From Actinophytocola xinjiangensis (lineage in GTDB: Bacteria > Actinomycetota > Actinomycetes > Mycobacteriales > Pseudonocardiaceae), in NCBI RefSeq assembly GCF_001921215.1, contig NZ_MSIF01000008.1, positions 186,001 to 250,000 on the forward strand: a stretch of DNA of 64,000 bases, in the 5' to 3' direction. The first letter of the stretch is position 1. Each line of letters begins with the position of its first letter. Shown piece by piece: positions 16,205-23,642 of this stretch. Position numbers and translations under genes: made by a program. The notes beneath the pieces were generated by a model. It had not been told where the DNA came from and ran no database searches. It saw only the letters and a list, made by a program, of their open reading frames with translations.

Positions 16205-17350
16205 TCAGGGCCGGCGGAAGAACTCGACCTCCCCGAGTGCGACGTGCCGTCCCGGGGCCGCACCGGCGACGGCCCGCACGACCAGGCTGATGCGGACGAC
16301 GTCGCTGATCCCGGTGTCGGTGGTCTGCGGCCCGGGGTCGTCGGCGAGGGTGATCGGGATCGTGCGGGTCTGGCCGTCCTCGCTGGTGACGACCATGTCC
16401 AGCGCCGAGGGCCGCGCCTGCGAGGCGAACACGTCCTCCTCGGTCGACGCCCCGGTGTGCACCACGACCGACAACAACCGGAACGGCTCGGCGAAGGTGA
16501 AGTCGATCGACTGGCCGCGGCCGGTGGTGCCCCAGTAGCGGTTGGTCAGCGCGTCGACCGCGCCGCTGGCCGGGTGTTGCGGCACCGACGCGCTGGCCGT
16601 CACGCCGTCGACGGCCATCGGCGCCGGGGTGGCGAGCCGGTCGCGCAGGTCCTCCCACAGGGCCGTGGCCTGCGGGAAGAACACCACCGCCGCCACGACC
16701 ACCAGCACCACCACGACCAGCGCGACCAGCCGCCGCAGCCAGCGCGACCGATCCCCGCGCCACCGCCACCGACGGCGCCGGGTCGTGCCCGGCCGGTCGA
16801 CGACCGGGTGCAGCGGTGTGGCGCACCGCCGGCAGAACTTCCGGTCCGGCGGGTTCGCCGTCCCACACACCGGACACGCCGGCCCGACAACCTCAACCTC
16901 CTCGGCGGCGGAGGGCAGTGGCCGCCGGGCCTGCGGACGACCGGGCAGCACCGGCCCGAACTCGTCCTCCCGCCCCGCGCCACCCTCCCCCGAATCCGAG
17001 GGCGACACCGGACCGGTGGACGAGGATCCCCCCACCCCGCCGGACGGACCCGACCGCCCAGCGGACGAGCCGCCCGTCGAGTGATCCGCCCGGCCACCAG
17101 ACCGGCCAGCGTCCCCCGACCCCGCCCACCCGGCGGTTGCACCACCAGCCGGACCTGACCGCCCGGTCGAACCAGCGGCCGAACCACCCACCCAACGTTC
17201 TTCCCCCGACCCGCCGGCCGGGTTCGGAGGTTCTGTCGGGGGTGGGGTTTCCGGCGTGGGCGCCGAGCCCCAGCCGAGGTAGTTGCCGCAGTTGCCGCAG
17301 AAGTCGTCGTTGGTGGTGACGCGGGTGCCGCACTGCGGGCAGGTGGTCAT
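16205..17350 (-). CDS. Double zinc-ribbon, single-pass membrane protein with C-terminal beta-sandwich (CisA-like eCIS protein)
   Basis: 381 residues. Zinc ribbon 1 (CPQCG...CGNCG) is at the N-terminus, then about 130 residues of Gly/Ser/Pro-rich linker. Zinc ribbon 2 (CPVCG...CRRC) comes next, then a basic stretch (RRRRWRWRGDRSRWLRR), one membrane helix (LVALVVVVLVVVAAVVFF), and a discoidin/NADase-type glycan-binding-like beta domain (about 240-381). Positive-inside topology puts the ribbons in the cytosol and the beta domain outside. It overlaps the gpI gene by ATGA, so it is co-made with the baseplate. The layout resembles the membrane protein called CisA in Streptomyces CIS, proposed to link the particle to the membrane. 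That match is from memory of the architecture, not a search. Confidence 0.8.
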   Translation of the reverse strand: MTTCPQCGTRVTTNDDFCGNCGNYLGWGSAPTPETPPPTEPPNPAGGSGEERWVGGSAAGSTGRSGPAGGATAGWAGSGDAGRSGGRADHSTGGSSAGRSGPSGGVGGSSSTGPVSPSDSGEGGAGREDEFGPVLPGRPQARRPLPSAAEEVEVVGPACPVCGTANPPDRKFCRRCATPLHPVVDRPGTTRRRRWRWRGDRSRWLRRLVALVVVVLVVVAAVVFFPQATALWEDLRDRLATPAPMAVDGVTASASVPQHPASGAVDALTNRYWGTTGRGQSIDFTFAEPFRLLSVVVHTGASTEEDVFASQARPSALDMVVTSEDGQTRTIPITLADDPGPQTTDTGISDVVRISLVVRAVAGAAPGRHVALGEVEFFRRP

Positions 17351-17880
17351 GGCTGGCCGTCCTCGATCTCGACCACGCAGGTCACGTGTACCGGGCACAC
17401 CGAGGCCACCACGGCCTCGACCCTGGCGCGGTCGGCCGGCCCCCGGACCCGCACCACCACCGGGTCCGCCGGGGTGTCCGGCAGCGCCGTGTCCGGAGTG
17501 GTCGACCAGCGCACCCCCGGCCCGTCCACCACCGAGGCCGGCAGGTTCAGCGACAGCGACAGCCGTTCGACCAGGCCGGCGGCGGTTCCGCGCTGCCGGT
17601 GCAGGGCTATCGCCCGGCCGACCACCGCGCGCCGTAGGGGCGCCGGCCACGCCGGGTCCAGTTCGGCCGACACCCAGGTCGCCAGCCAGTCGAGGAAGTC
17701 CTCGGGGGCCAGTGTCGGGTCAAGATAGGCCGGTAAATTGTCCATTGTGGACAGCAAGGAGGACAGGACCGCGTCCAGGCCGGTGGTGAAGCGCAGGGCG
17801 AACCCGTCCGTCGCGTACATCGCCGGCAGCATCTCGCCCAGTGGGTGCCGGCTGGGCAGGCCCGGCACGGCGCCCCTCAT
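17347..17880 (-). CDS. eCIS baseplate protein, phage tail protein I (gpI/Afp12-like)
   Basis: 177 residues. Its beginning LPSRHPLGEMLPAMYATDGFALRFTTGLDAVLSSLLSTMDNL matches the gpI-like tail protein family of contractile tails: a Leu-Pro segment, then helices ending PEDFLDWLATWV. A central ELDPAWP...RRAVVGRAIALHRQRGTAAGLVERL block is also typical. In P2 and Afp-type particles this protein joins gpJ to form the outer baseplate wedge. It overlaps the gpJ gene and the zinc-ribbon gene by 4 bp each, giving tight translational coupling. Confidence 0.88.
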   Translation of the reverse strand: MRGAVPGLPSRHPLGEMLPAMYATDGFALRFTTGLDAVLSSLLSTMDNLPAYLDPTLAPEDFLDWLATWVSAELDPAWPAPLRRAVVGRAIALHRQRGTAAGLVERLSLSLNLPASVVDGPGVRWSTTPDTALPDTPADPVVVRVRGPADRARVEAVVASVCPVHVTCVVEIEDGQP

Positions 17881-19808
17881 CGCTCACCGACCGCGACCTG
17901 GTGCTGGTGGGAGAACACCAACGCGTTGGGCGCCATCTCCAGCCGCTCCACCGGCGCGCCGCGCTCGCCGGTCAGCGGGTTGGCCGGGAACAGCCTTACC
18001 TCCGCCACCAGCGCCACGTCCGGAACCCGTTGCAGCACCGAGAAGATCTCACCGAACTGCACGGGCCGCCCGAACTCCCACCCGTCCCCCGACGGCCCGC
18101 CGCGCAGCGGGTTGAGATACCGGTACAGCTCGTCGAGCGCCCGCTCCCGCACCCGCGTCGCCGACGGCTCCGGCGCGACGAGCCGCGCGACCACGGTCAC
18201 GCCCTGGTAGCGCGGCGGCTCCACCACCAGCCGCGTGCCCAGCAGGCGACGCCGGTCCAGCTGCTCGGCGACCGTCGCCAGCACCTCCGGGGCGGGCTCC
18301 AGCTGCTCGAACCGCAGCCGGTCGCCGGTGTCGGCGACGGCGTCGGGCACCACCAGCACCCGTGCGCCGCCGGGCTCCGGCAGGCACCGCACCCGGGCCA
18401 GGGACGGCACCGCCCGCCTGACGATCAGCTCGTGGTCACCGGCGGTCACCGCCCGTTCCTGCACCCGCAGCTGGTTGGGCACACGTACCTTCGCCTCGGC
18501 GACCGTCTCCGCGTCCACCCCGCCGGTCGCCGCCTCGCGGTTCACCACCTCCGCCACGTACGGCACCGAGCTGCGCAGGACCGAGATCGCCCCTCGGGCG
18601 ACGTTGCCGGACCGGCCACCGCCGGTGCGGCAGCGGGGAATCCGGATGGCCGCGCCCTTCGCCGGCACCGCCCCGTACCGGCGCAGCGTCCCGTCCGCGT
18701 CCCGCACGGCCGGCGGGAACCACACCTCCCCGCCACTCGCGTCCAGCACGACGTGCCGGTCCGCCGGCCCCGACCCACCGAAGTCCGCCACCACGTCCCA
18801 GCGCTGCCAGCCCTCCGGCGAGGACACCTCGACGACCACCGGCTCGGCGTCGAGCAGCACCGGCGCCTCCGGCAGCCGGAACCGCTGGCCGGGCACCCCG
18901 GCCGACTCGCCGACCGGCACGTCGGTCGCCACCTGGGCGTGCTCGGCGGCCGTCGTGCCGCCAACGGTGAACGCCTCGGCCTCCCGCACGGTCGGCGACT
19001 CGGAGTAGAACGGTTGCCCGGCAACGGGTTCGGTCACCCGGCAACGCAGCCAGCCGGCGCGGTGGCGGGCGATCGCCGACGCGGTGTGCCCGGCCGGTAC
19101 GTGCACCACCACCTCCCCCGGCCGGTTCAGACCGCCGGTGGTGTCCCGGTCGGTGACGCAGCCGACCCAGTCCTGCCCGTCCCACGCCTCCCACACCAGC
19201 GGCGGCTGACGGGGGTCCACGCCGACACCCTCGACCTGGCTGTCCAGCCGCAGCACCACCACGCAGCGCGGCACCGGCGTCGACAGACCGAACAGGGTCG
19301 CGTCGCCGGGGGCGGGCGTCGACTGGAAGCACGGGACGTCGCGGCCCTCGGCGAGGTCGCGGCTGCGGTCGGTGTACTCACCGGCCGCCGTGGCGGTCAC
19401 CAGCCAGGACAGCGAACACGGCACGATCGGCAGCGCCTCGGTGGTCGCGAACACCACCGGCTCGGCGTTGTCGGCGGCCTCGGTGGCGACCTCGGTGCCG
19501 GTGGGCACCTGAACGGTCTCCTGCTGGGGAGCCGACAGCAGGAAGGTGACCGCGCTGCGGGCCGCGTTCGGCGGGAACAGCCGCACCCCCAGCAGGTCCA
19601 GGAACGCCAGGTAGTTCTTCTCCGGCACCCGGTTGAGCCGGTAGACGAGCTGGTCGACCATGTGGGCGAAGGTCTCGATCAGCGTCACGCCCGGGTCGGA
19701 CACGTTGTGATCCGTCCACTCAGGACAGCTCTGTTGGACGTATCGCTTGGCCTCGTCGACCAGCTGCTGGAAGCGGCGGTCGTCGAGGTTGGGCGCTGGC
19801 AGGGCCAT
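17877..19808 (-). CDS. eCIS baseplate wedge protein J-like (Afp11 family)
   Basis: 643 residues. The N-terminus MALPAPNLDDRRFQQLVDEAKRYVQQ, then CPEWTDHNVSDPGVTLIETFAHMVDQLVYRLNRVPEKNYLAFLDLLG, is the hallmark of 'putative baseplate assembly protein' in eCIS. The C-terminal part resembles phage gpJ (YVAEVVNREAATGGVD, RVPNQLRVQERAVTAGDHE). It is large for gpJ because of an inserted middle domain, as in Afp11. ATG 19808 was chosen because the family begins there and it abuts the gp25 gene stop. Role: sheath-to-spike wedge component. Confidence 0.92.
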   Translation of the reverse strand: MALPAPNLDDRRFQQLVDEAKRYVQQSCPEWTDHNVSDPGVTLIETFAHMVDQLVYRLNRVPEKNYLAFLDLLGVRLFPPNAARSAVTFLLSAPQQETVQVPTGTEVATEAADNAEPVVFATTEALPIVPCSLSWLVTATAAGEYTDRSRDLAEGRDVPCFQSTPAPGDATLFGLSTPVPRCVVVLRLDSQVEGVGVDPRQPPLVWEAWDGQDWVGCVTDRDTTGGLNRPGEVVVHVPAGHTASAIARHRAGWLRCRVTEPVAGQPFYSESPTVREAEAFTVGGTTAAEHAQVATDVPVGESAGVPGQRFRLPEAPVLLDAEPVVVEVSSPEGWQRWDVVADFGGSGPADRHVVLDASGGEVWFPPAVRDADGTLRRYGAVPAKGAAIRIPRCRTGGGRSGNVARGAISVLRSSVPYVAEVVNREAATGGVDAETVAEAKVRVPNQLRVQERAVTAGDHELIVRRAVPSLARVRCLPEPGGARVLVVPDAVADTGDRLRFEQLEPAPEVLATVAEQLDRRRLLGTRLVVEPPRYQGVTVVARLVAPEPSATRVRERALDELYRYLNPLRGGPSGDGWEFGRPVQFGEIFSVLQRVPDVALVAEVRLFPANPLTGERGAPVERLEMAPNALVFSHQHQVAVGER

Positions 19809-20221
19809 CAGCTCGCCTCTGCTTCCTCGGACGGGATGGTGTAGAAGGGAAAGACCAGGTTGCGCTGGTCGTTGGTCGACCGGATGGTGAAGCGCACCTC
19901 GATGTAGACGCAGCCGGCCTCCACCGAGTCGAACGCCACCACCACGTCGGTGGTCTCGATCCTCGGCTCCCACCGGTCCAGCGCCGAGCGCACCTCGCGG
20001 GCGATGTCACCGGCCGTGGCGTGGTCGGCGGCGGCGAACACCAGCTCGTGGATACCGCAACCGAACTCCGGGCGCATCGGACGTTCGCCCGGCGCGGTCC
20101 CGAGCACCAGCCGGATGGCCTCGGAGATCTCCTGCTCCCGCTCGACCATCCCGATGCCGCCGGTCGGCCCGACGCCGAGCGGGAAACCCCAGCCCCGGCC
20201 GATGAAGTCGGCGTTGCTCAC
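19808..20221 (-). CDS. eCIS baseplate protein, gp25/GPW family (Afp9-like)
   Basis: 137 residues. FIGRGWGFPLGVGPTGGIGMVEREQEISEAIRLVLGT... GERPMRPEFGCGIHELVFA is the gp25-like lysozyme-fold signature, used structurally to start sheath assembly. GTG 20221 follows GGAGGT by 5 nt and gives the usual short N-terminus; a longer in-frame ORF has no similarity upstream. It overlaps the PAAR stop and the gpJ start. Confidence 0.92.
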   Translation of the reverse strand: MSNADFIGRGWGFPLGVGPTGGIGMVEREQEISEAIRLVLGTAPGERPMRPEFGCGIHELVFAAADHATAGDIAREVRSALDRWEPRIETTDVVVAFDSVEAGCVYIEVRFTIRSTNDQRNLVFPFYTIPSEEAEAS

Positions 20222-20532
20222 AGCGGACCTCCGATGAGGACGGTCCGCGCACCGAGCAGAATCGTGGCCTGACAGACGGTTCGGTCGCCGACCGTCGCCG
20301 CCGGAACCCCGGCGATCAGCACCCGGTGCGGCGGCCCGATCCTCGGCAGGACCACATTGGACGGTCCGAGCAGCGGATCCGGCGGCTTGACGCACACGTG
20401 CACACTGCCGACGACGGCCGCCGGCAGACCCTCGATCAGCACGGTCGCCACCCGGACCGCCAGCGGGGGCGGCGGCGGGCCGAGCGCTCCGCCGTGCGAG
20501 GTCTTGTCACCCAACCGGGCAGCGAGTGGCAT
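20218..20532 (-). CDS. PAAR-domain spike tip protein (Afp10-like)
   Basis: 104 residues. MPLAARLGDKTSHGGALGP begins a PAAR-type cone that caps the spike. The repeats LIEGLPAAVVGSVHVC, GPSNVVLPRIGPPHRVLIAGVPAATVGDRTVC and GARTVLIGG contain the conserved His/Cys positions expected for a bound metal. There is no C-terminal toxin extension, so cargo is unlikely to be carried as a PAAR fusion. It lies 13 bp after the spike gene. Confidence 0.9.
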   Translation of the reverse strand: MPLAARLGDKTSHGGALGPPPPPLAVRVATVLIEGLPAAVVGSVHVCVKPPDPLLGPSNVVLPRIGPPHRVLIAGVPAATVGDRTVCQATILLGARTVLIGGPL

Positions 20533-20545
20533 CGCCCGTCTCCTT

Positions 20546-22225
20546 TCAGTTGAGCCGGATCAGCTGACCCTTGATCTGCACCACACCGGTCTTGGCGTCC
20601 AGGGTGATGCCGGTGGCGTCGAGCGTGATCGACCCGGTCTCCATCCGGCCGCCGGGGCCGCGCATCACCAGCCGCAGGCTCTTGGCCCGCTCGTCGAGCA
20701 CCACCTCCAGCCGCTCGTCCCCGGACGCGACCCGCACCCCCGACCTGCGCGTGCCGTCCAACAGCTCGACCCGGTTTCCCTTGGGGGACACCAGGGTTCG
20801 CCGGTTGACCCGACCGCTGGTCCCGTCGACGAGCGGCTGGTCGTGCGGCGAGGGCTGGTCCTGTCCGTTGTAGAGCCCGCCCAGGACGTAGGGGCGGTCC
20901 AGGCTGCCGAGCTCGAACCCGACCAGGACCTCGTCGTTGACCTCGGGACTGAGCACCCCGCCGCCCCGGGCGCCGCCGAACTGCACGGTGCGGACCCAGT
21001 CGGTCTCGTAGGTCTCGTCCAGCCAGGGGAAGCGCAGCTTCACCCAGCCGTGTTCGCCGCTGGCCTCCTTGATGTTGGTGACGATCCCGATGGCCAGGCC
21101 GGGCATCTGGGCCTGGCCGGCCGACGCGGTCAGCCCCGCCAGCGACCGGTCGTGCGACGCGCTGACCAGCACCGTCGTCCGGTAGCCGGAGTCGGGGTCG
21201 AGGGAGTGGGTGACGGCCGTGGCGGTGTAGCGGCCGGAGAACGCCGGCCCGGCGTTGCCCAGCGCGATCGGGACCCCGGCCCGCAGCTTCGCGTTGCCCT
21301 CGACCACCGCCTCCAGCTCGCCGTAGCCGGCGCCGATCGACTCGACCAGCGCGTCGGCGGCCGCGTCGGCCTGCGCCTGGGTCGTGTAGGGGGTGCCGGT
21401 CACCAGCAGCGGCGTCTTGGTGCCGACCGCCGCGCCGGCCTCACCCACCGTCAGCCCAGGCAGGACCGTCTTGCTCCGGACGTTCTTGCGCACGGCGGCG
21501 ATCTTCTGTTTCCGCACGGGATCCCAGCCGCGCACCTCCACCCCGCCGGCCAGCTCCGCGCTGCTCAACGCGACCCGCAGCGCCATCAGGTTCGCGCCGA
21601 ACTCCAGCACGTACGGGTTGGTGGCGGCCGAGGTGGTCGGCGCGGGAGCACCCGACGCCGGGGCGAGCCTGGTGAAGTCGAGGCGCCCCTGGTCGTCGAC
21701 GCTCACCACGGCGCCGTGCTCACGGGCCAGGGTCTGCAGGAAATCCCAGTCGGACACCCCGGGCTGGGTGAGGTGCTGGTAGGTGATGCGCGCGGCGTCG
21801 ATCCGGCCGGCGGTCAGCCCCGCGTTCCTGGCGACCCTGCGGACCACGTCGGCGGCGGTCATGCTGGTGAACGCGGCCACCCGGCGGCCCCGGAACAGGC
21901 GGTGCGCCTTGCTCATCGCCCGCACCACCGTGTACGCGCCGGTGCCGTCCACGTCCATCTCCAGGGCGGTGACCTCGCCCCGGAACAGGCGTTCGGTGGC
22001 CTGGGTCCTGGTCACCGCCACCGACACGGTCACCGGGCTGCCGATGGTGATACCGGTCCTGGCGAGCAGCTCGCGGTCGCCGTCCTCGTAGACCAGCACG
22101 GCCGTGTCCGGCAGGTCGACGCTCTCCTCCACGACACAGCTGCGCAGCTTCTCCACCCACGGCGGCTGGTCGAGCCCGGTGGCCGCGACCACCACGCTGA
22201 CCGCGTGCGAACGTCCCCCGGTCAC
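20546..22225 (-). CDS. VgrG/gpD-type central spike protein (Afp8-like)
   Basis: 559 residues. The N-terminal gpD/phage late-control fold (SWDFLQTLA-type motif as VSDWDFLQTLAREHGAVV) is followed by a gp5-type OB-fold (GWVKLRFPWLDETYETDWVR... GGGVLSPEVNDEVLVGFELGSLDRPYVLGGLYNG) and a short C-terminal beta-helix segment. GTG 22225 has GAGGAGG 4 nt upstream and overlaps the LysM gene stop. It ends right after the helix without an effector domain. It forms the trimer that carries the PAAR tip and punctures the membrane. Confidence 0.92.
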   Translation of the reverse strand: MTGGRSHAVSVVVAATGLDQPPWVEKLRSCVVEESVDLPDTAVLVYEDGDRELLARTGITIGSPVTVSVAVTRTQATERLFRGEVTALEMDVDGTGAYTVVRAMSKAHRLFRGRRVAAFTSMTAADVVRRVARNAGLTAGRIDAARITYQHLTQPGVSDWDFLQTLAREHGAVVSVDDQGRLDFTRLAPASGAPAPTTSAATNPYVLEFGANLMALRVALSSAELAGGVEVRGWDPVRKQKIAAVRKNVRSKTVLPGLTVGEAGAAVGTKTPLLVTGTPYTTQAQADAAADALVESIGAGYGELEAVVEGNAKLRAGVPIALGNAGPAFSGRYTATAVTHSLDPDSGYRTTVLVSASHDRSLAGLTASAGQAQMPGLAIGIVTNIKEASGEHGWVKLRFPWLDETYETDWVRTVQFGGARGGGVLSPEVNDEVLVGFELGSLDRPYVLGGLYNGQDQPSPHDQPLVDGTSGRVNRRTLVSPKGNRVELLDGTRRSGVRVASGDERLEVVLDERAKSLRLVMRGPGGRMETGSITLDATGITLDAKTGVVQIKGQLIRLN

Positions 22226-22941
22226 CGGACCTCCTCGGATGTGCCGCCCATGGCGGGGACCAGCAGTTCGGTGCCCGGTGTGAGCACCATCGGGTCGTCG
22301 ATGTCGTTGGCCTCGGCGATGACCCGCCACTCGGTGGCGTCCCCGTACTCCCGCCACGCCAGCTGCGGCAGGCTGTCGCCCGCGACGACGCGGTGGGTGC
22401 GCCGGGCCTCGCGGCTGCCCGAGGTCGGGTTCTGGCCGGGAGTGTCCACCCCGGCTTCCTCGATGGACAGTGAGCAGGTGGCGCGCAGCGGTTTGCCGTC
22501 GACGTCGAACAACGCGTAGTCCACCGACAGACTGGACAGGACGCCGTCAAAGGACACCGACCGCGCGGTCCCCCACTCGAACCGGACCCAGGGGCTGGCC
22601 GGCTTCTTGCGCCCGATGCTCTTCTTGGTGGGCACACAGGCCTTCAGCAGGCTCTCGACCCGCTGCTCGACGGAGTTGTCGTGCGTCGCCGTGGCGTCCA
22701 GGAAGACGTCGACCGACAGCGTCCGGGGTCCACTGCCGACGAACTCCGGCAACGAGGCCTGCCCGGCCATGCGGGCGGGTTTGCGCCGCCACTCGGTGCT
22801 CTTGGACAGCGAGAGCGTACTGGGGTTGAACTGGAACTGGACCGTGCCCAACCGCCCGCCCGGCTTGGCCCCGACCGACGCGGGTGGCTCCATGATCACC
22901 AGCCGCGCCTTCACCAGACTGGAACCGGATCTCCCCGTCAC
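22222..22941 (-). CDS. LysM-containing baseplate hub protein (Afp7/gp53-like)
   Basis: 239 residues. The N-terminal domain GTVQFQFNPSTLSLSKSTEW is typical of the eCIS protein that bridges tube and spike. A C-terminal LysM (THRVVAGDSLPQLAWREYGDATEWRVIAEANDIDDP) covers about residues 180-235. In eCIS the LysM serves protein contacts at the baseplate rather than peptidoglycan binding. GTG 22941 overlaps the preceding tube gene by GTGA. Confidence 0.9.
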   Translation of the reverse strand: MTGRSGSSLVKARLVIMEPPASVGAKPGGRLGTVQFQFNPSTLSLSKSTEWRRKPARMAGQASLPEFVGSGPRTLSVDVFLDATATHDNSVEQRVESLLKACVPTKKSIGRKKPASPWVRFEWGTARSVSFDGVLSSLSVDYALFDVDGKPLRATCSLSIEEAGVDTPGQNPTSGSREARRTHRVVAGDSLPQLAWREYGDATEWRVIAEANDIDDPMVLTPGTELLVPAMGGTSEEVR

Positions 22942-23363
22942 GACGCCTGGATCCCCTCGTGCGCGAACTCCAACGTCTCCACCGCGACCTTCGACTGCCC
23001 CGGATCGAACGTCGGCCCCTGCCACCGGATCGGGACGATGCCCAACACCTGCCACCGCACGATCGGACTCAGATCGGGGGCGAGAGCGACGATCTCCCCG
23101 TCCTTGCGGGTGGCCTGCCGCATGATCTCGTTGAACCAGGTGAGGATCTTGCCCGAGTCCGAGGTGACCGGCCGCGTCATCGTGACGTTCGACCAGGTGA
23201 TGCGGGAGGGCAACTGCCAGGTGAACTCGTTGTTGCCGCCCTCGGTGAACTGCTCGACCTCGATCTGGGCCCCGAGCCCGTCACACGTGTGGAACGCCCC
23301 AAGACTGTTACCGGCGATGGACAGCTGGAAGAACACGCTGCTCGCGAAGACGGTGTCAACCAC
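22938..23363 (-). CDS. Second tube-like protein (gp19 family, likely tube initiator)
   Basis: 141 residues, gp19/T4-like tail tube family: FQLSIAGNSLGAFHTCDGLGAQIEVEQFTEGG, then the core ITWSNVTMTRPVTSDSGKILTWFNEI and the end KVAVETLEFAHEGI. It differs from the main tube protein at 27247-27687 and sits beside the LysM hub gene, the place where other eCIS encode the tube initiator (Afp5/Afp1 type). Expected to make the first ring joining the spike to the tube. Confidence 0.88.
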   Translation of the reverse strand: MVDTVFASSVFFQLSIAGNSLGAFHTCDGLGAQIEVEQFTEGGNNEFTWQLPSRITWSNVTMTRPVTSDSGKILTWFNEIMRQATRKDGEIVALAPDLSPIVRWQVLGIVPIRWQGPTFDPGQSKVAVETLEFAHEGIQAS

Positions 23364-23425
23364 AATGCCTCCTCGGCAGTCGGTTCGATCGGATGGTGGA
23401 TGGGCGGGTAGCGGGCCGGGCCCGG

Positions 23426-23558
23426 CCCGGCGGTGTCGGGTCCGGCGGTTGTCGGGCCCGGCGGTGTCGAGCCCGGCGGTGTCGGGTCCAGCGGTGTCGA
23501 GCCCGGCAGTTGTCAGGCCCGGCGGTTGTCAGGCCCGGCGGTGTCGAGTCCGGCGGTT
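23426..23558 (-). repeat. 15-16 bp tandem repeat between eCIS genes
   Basis: About nine imperfect copies of a 15-16 bp unit (type CCGGCGGTGTCGAGC) in the 279-bp gap between the Pro-rich gene end and the second tube gene. No gene is evident in the gap. The spacing breaks an otherwise overlapping operon, so the repeat may be an mRNA-structure or promoter spacer. Confidence 0.75.
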
Positions 23559-23642
23559 TGTCGTGTGGAGACAGCGGGGCGGTGGTCCGGTCAACGGTCG
23601 AGGTCGGTGGTCGAGACCAGGGTGGTGGTCGGTGGGGTGGGG

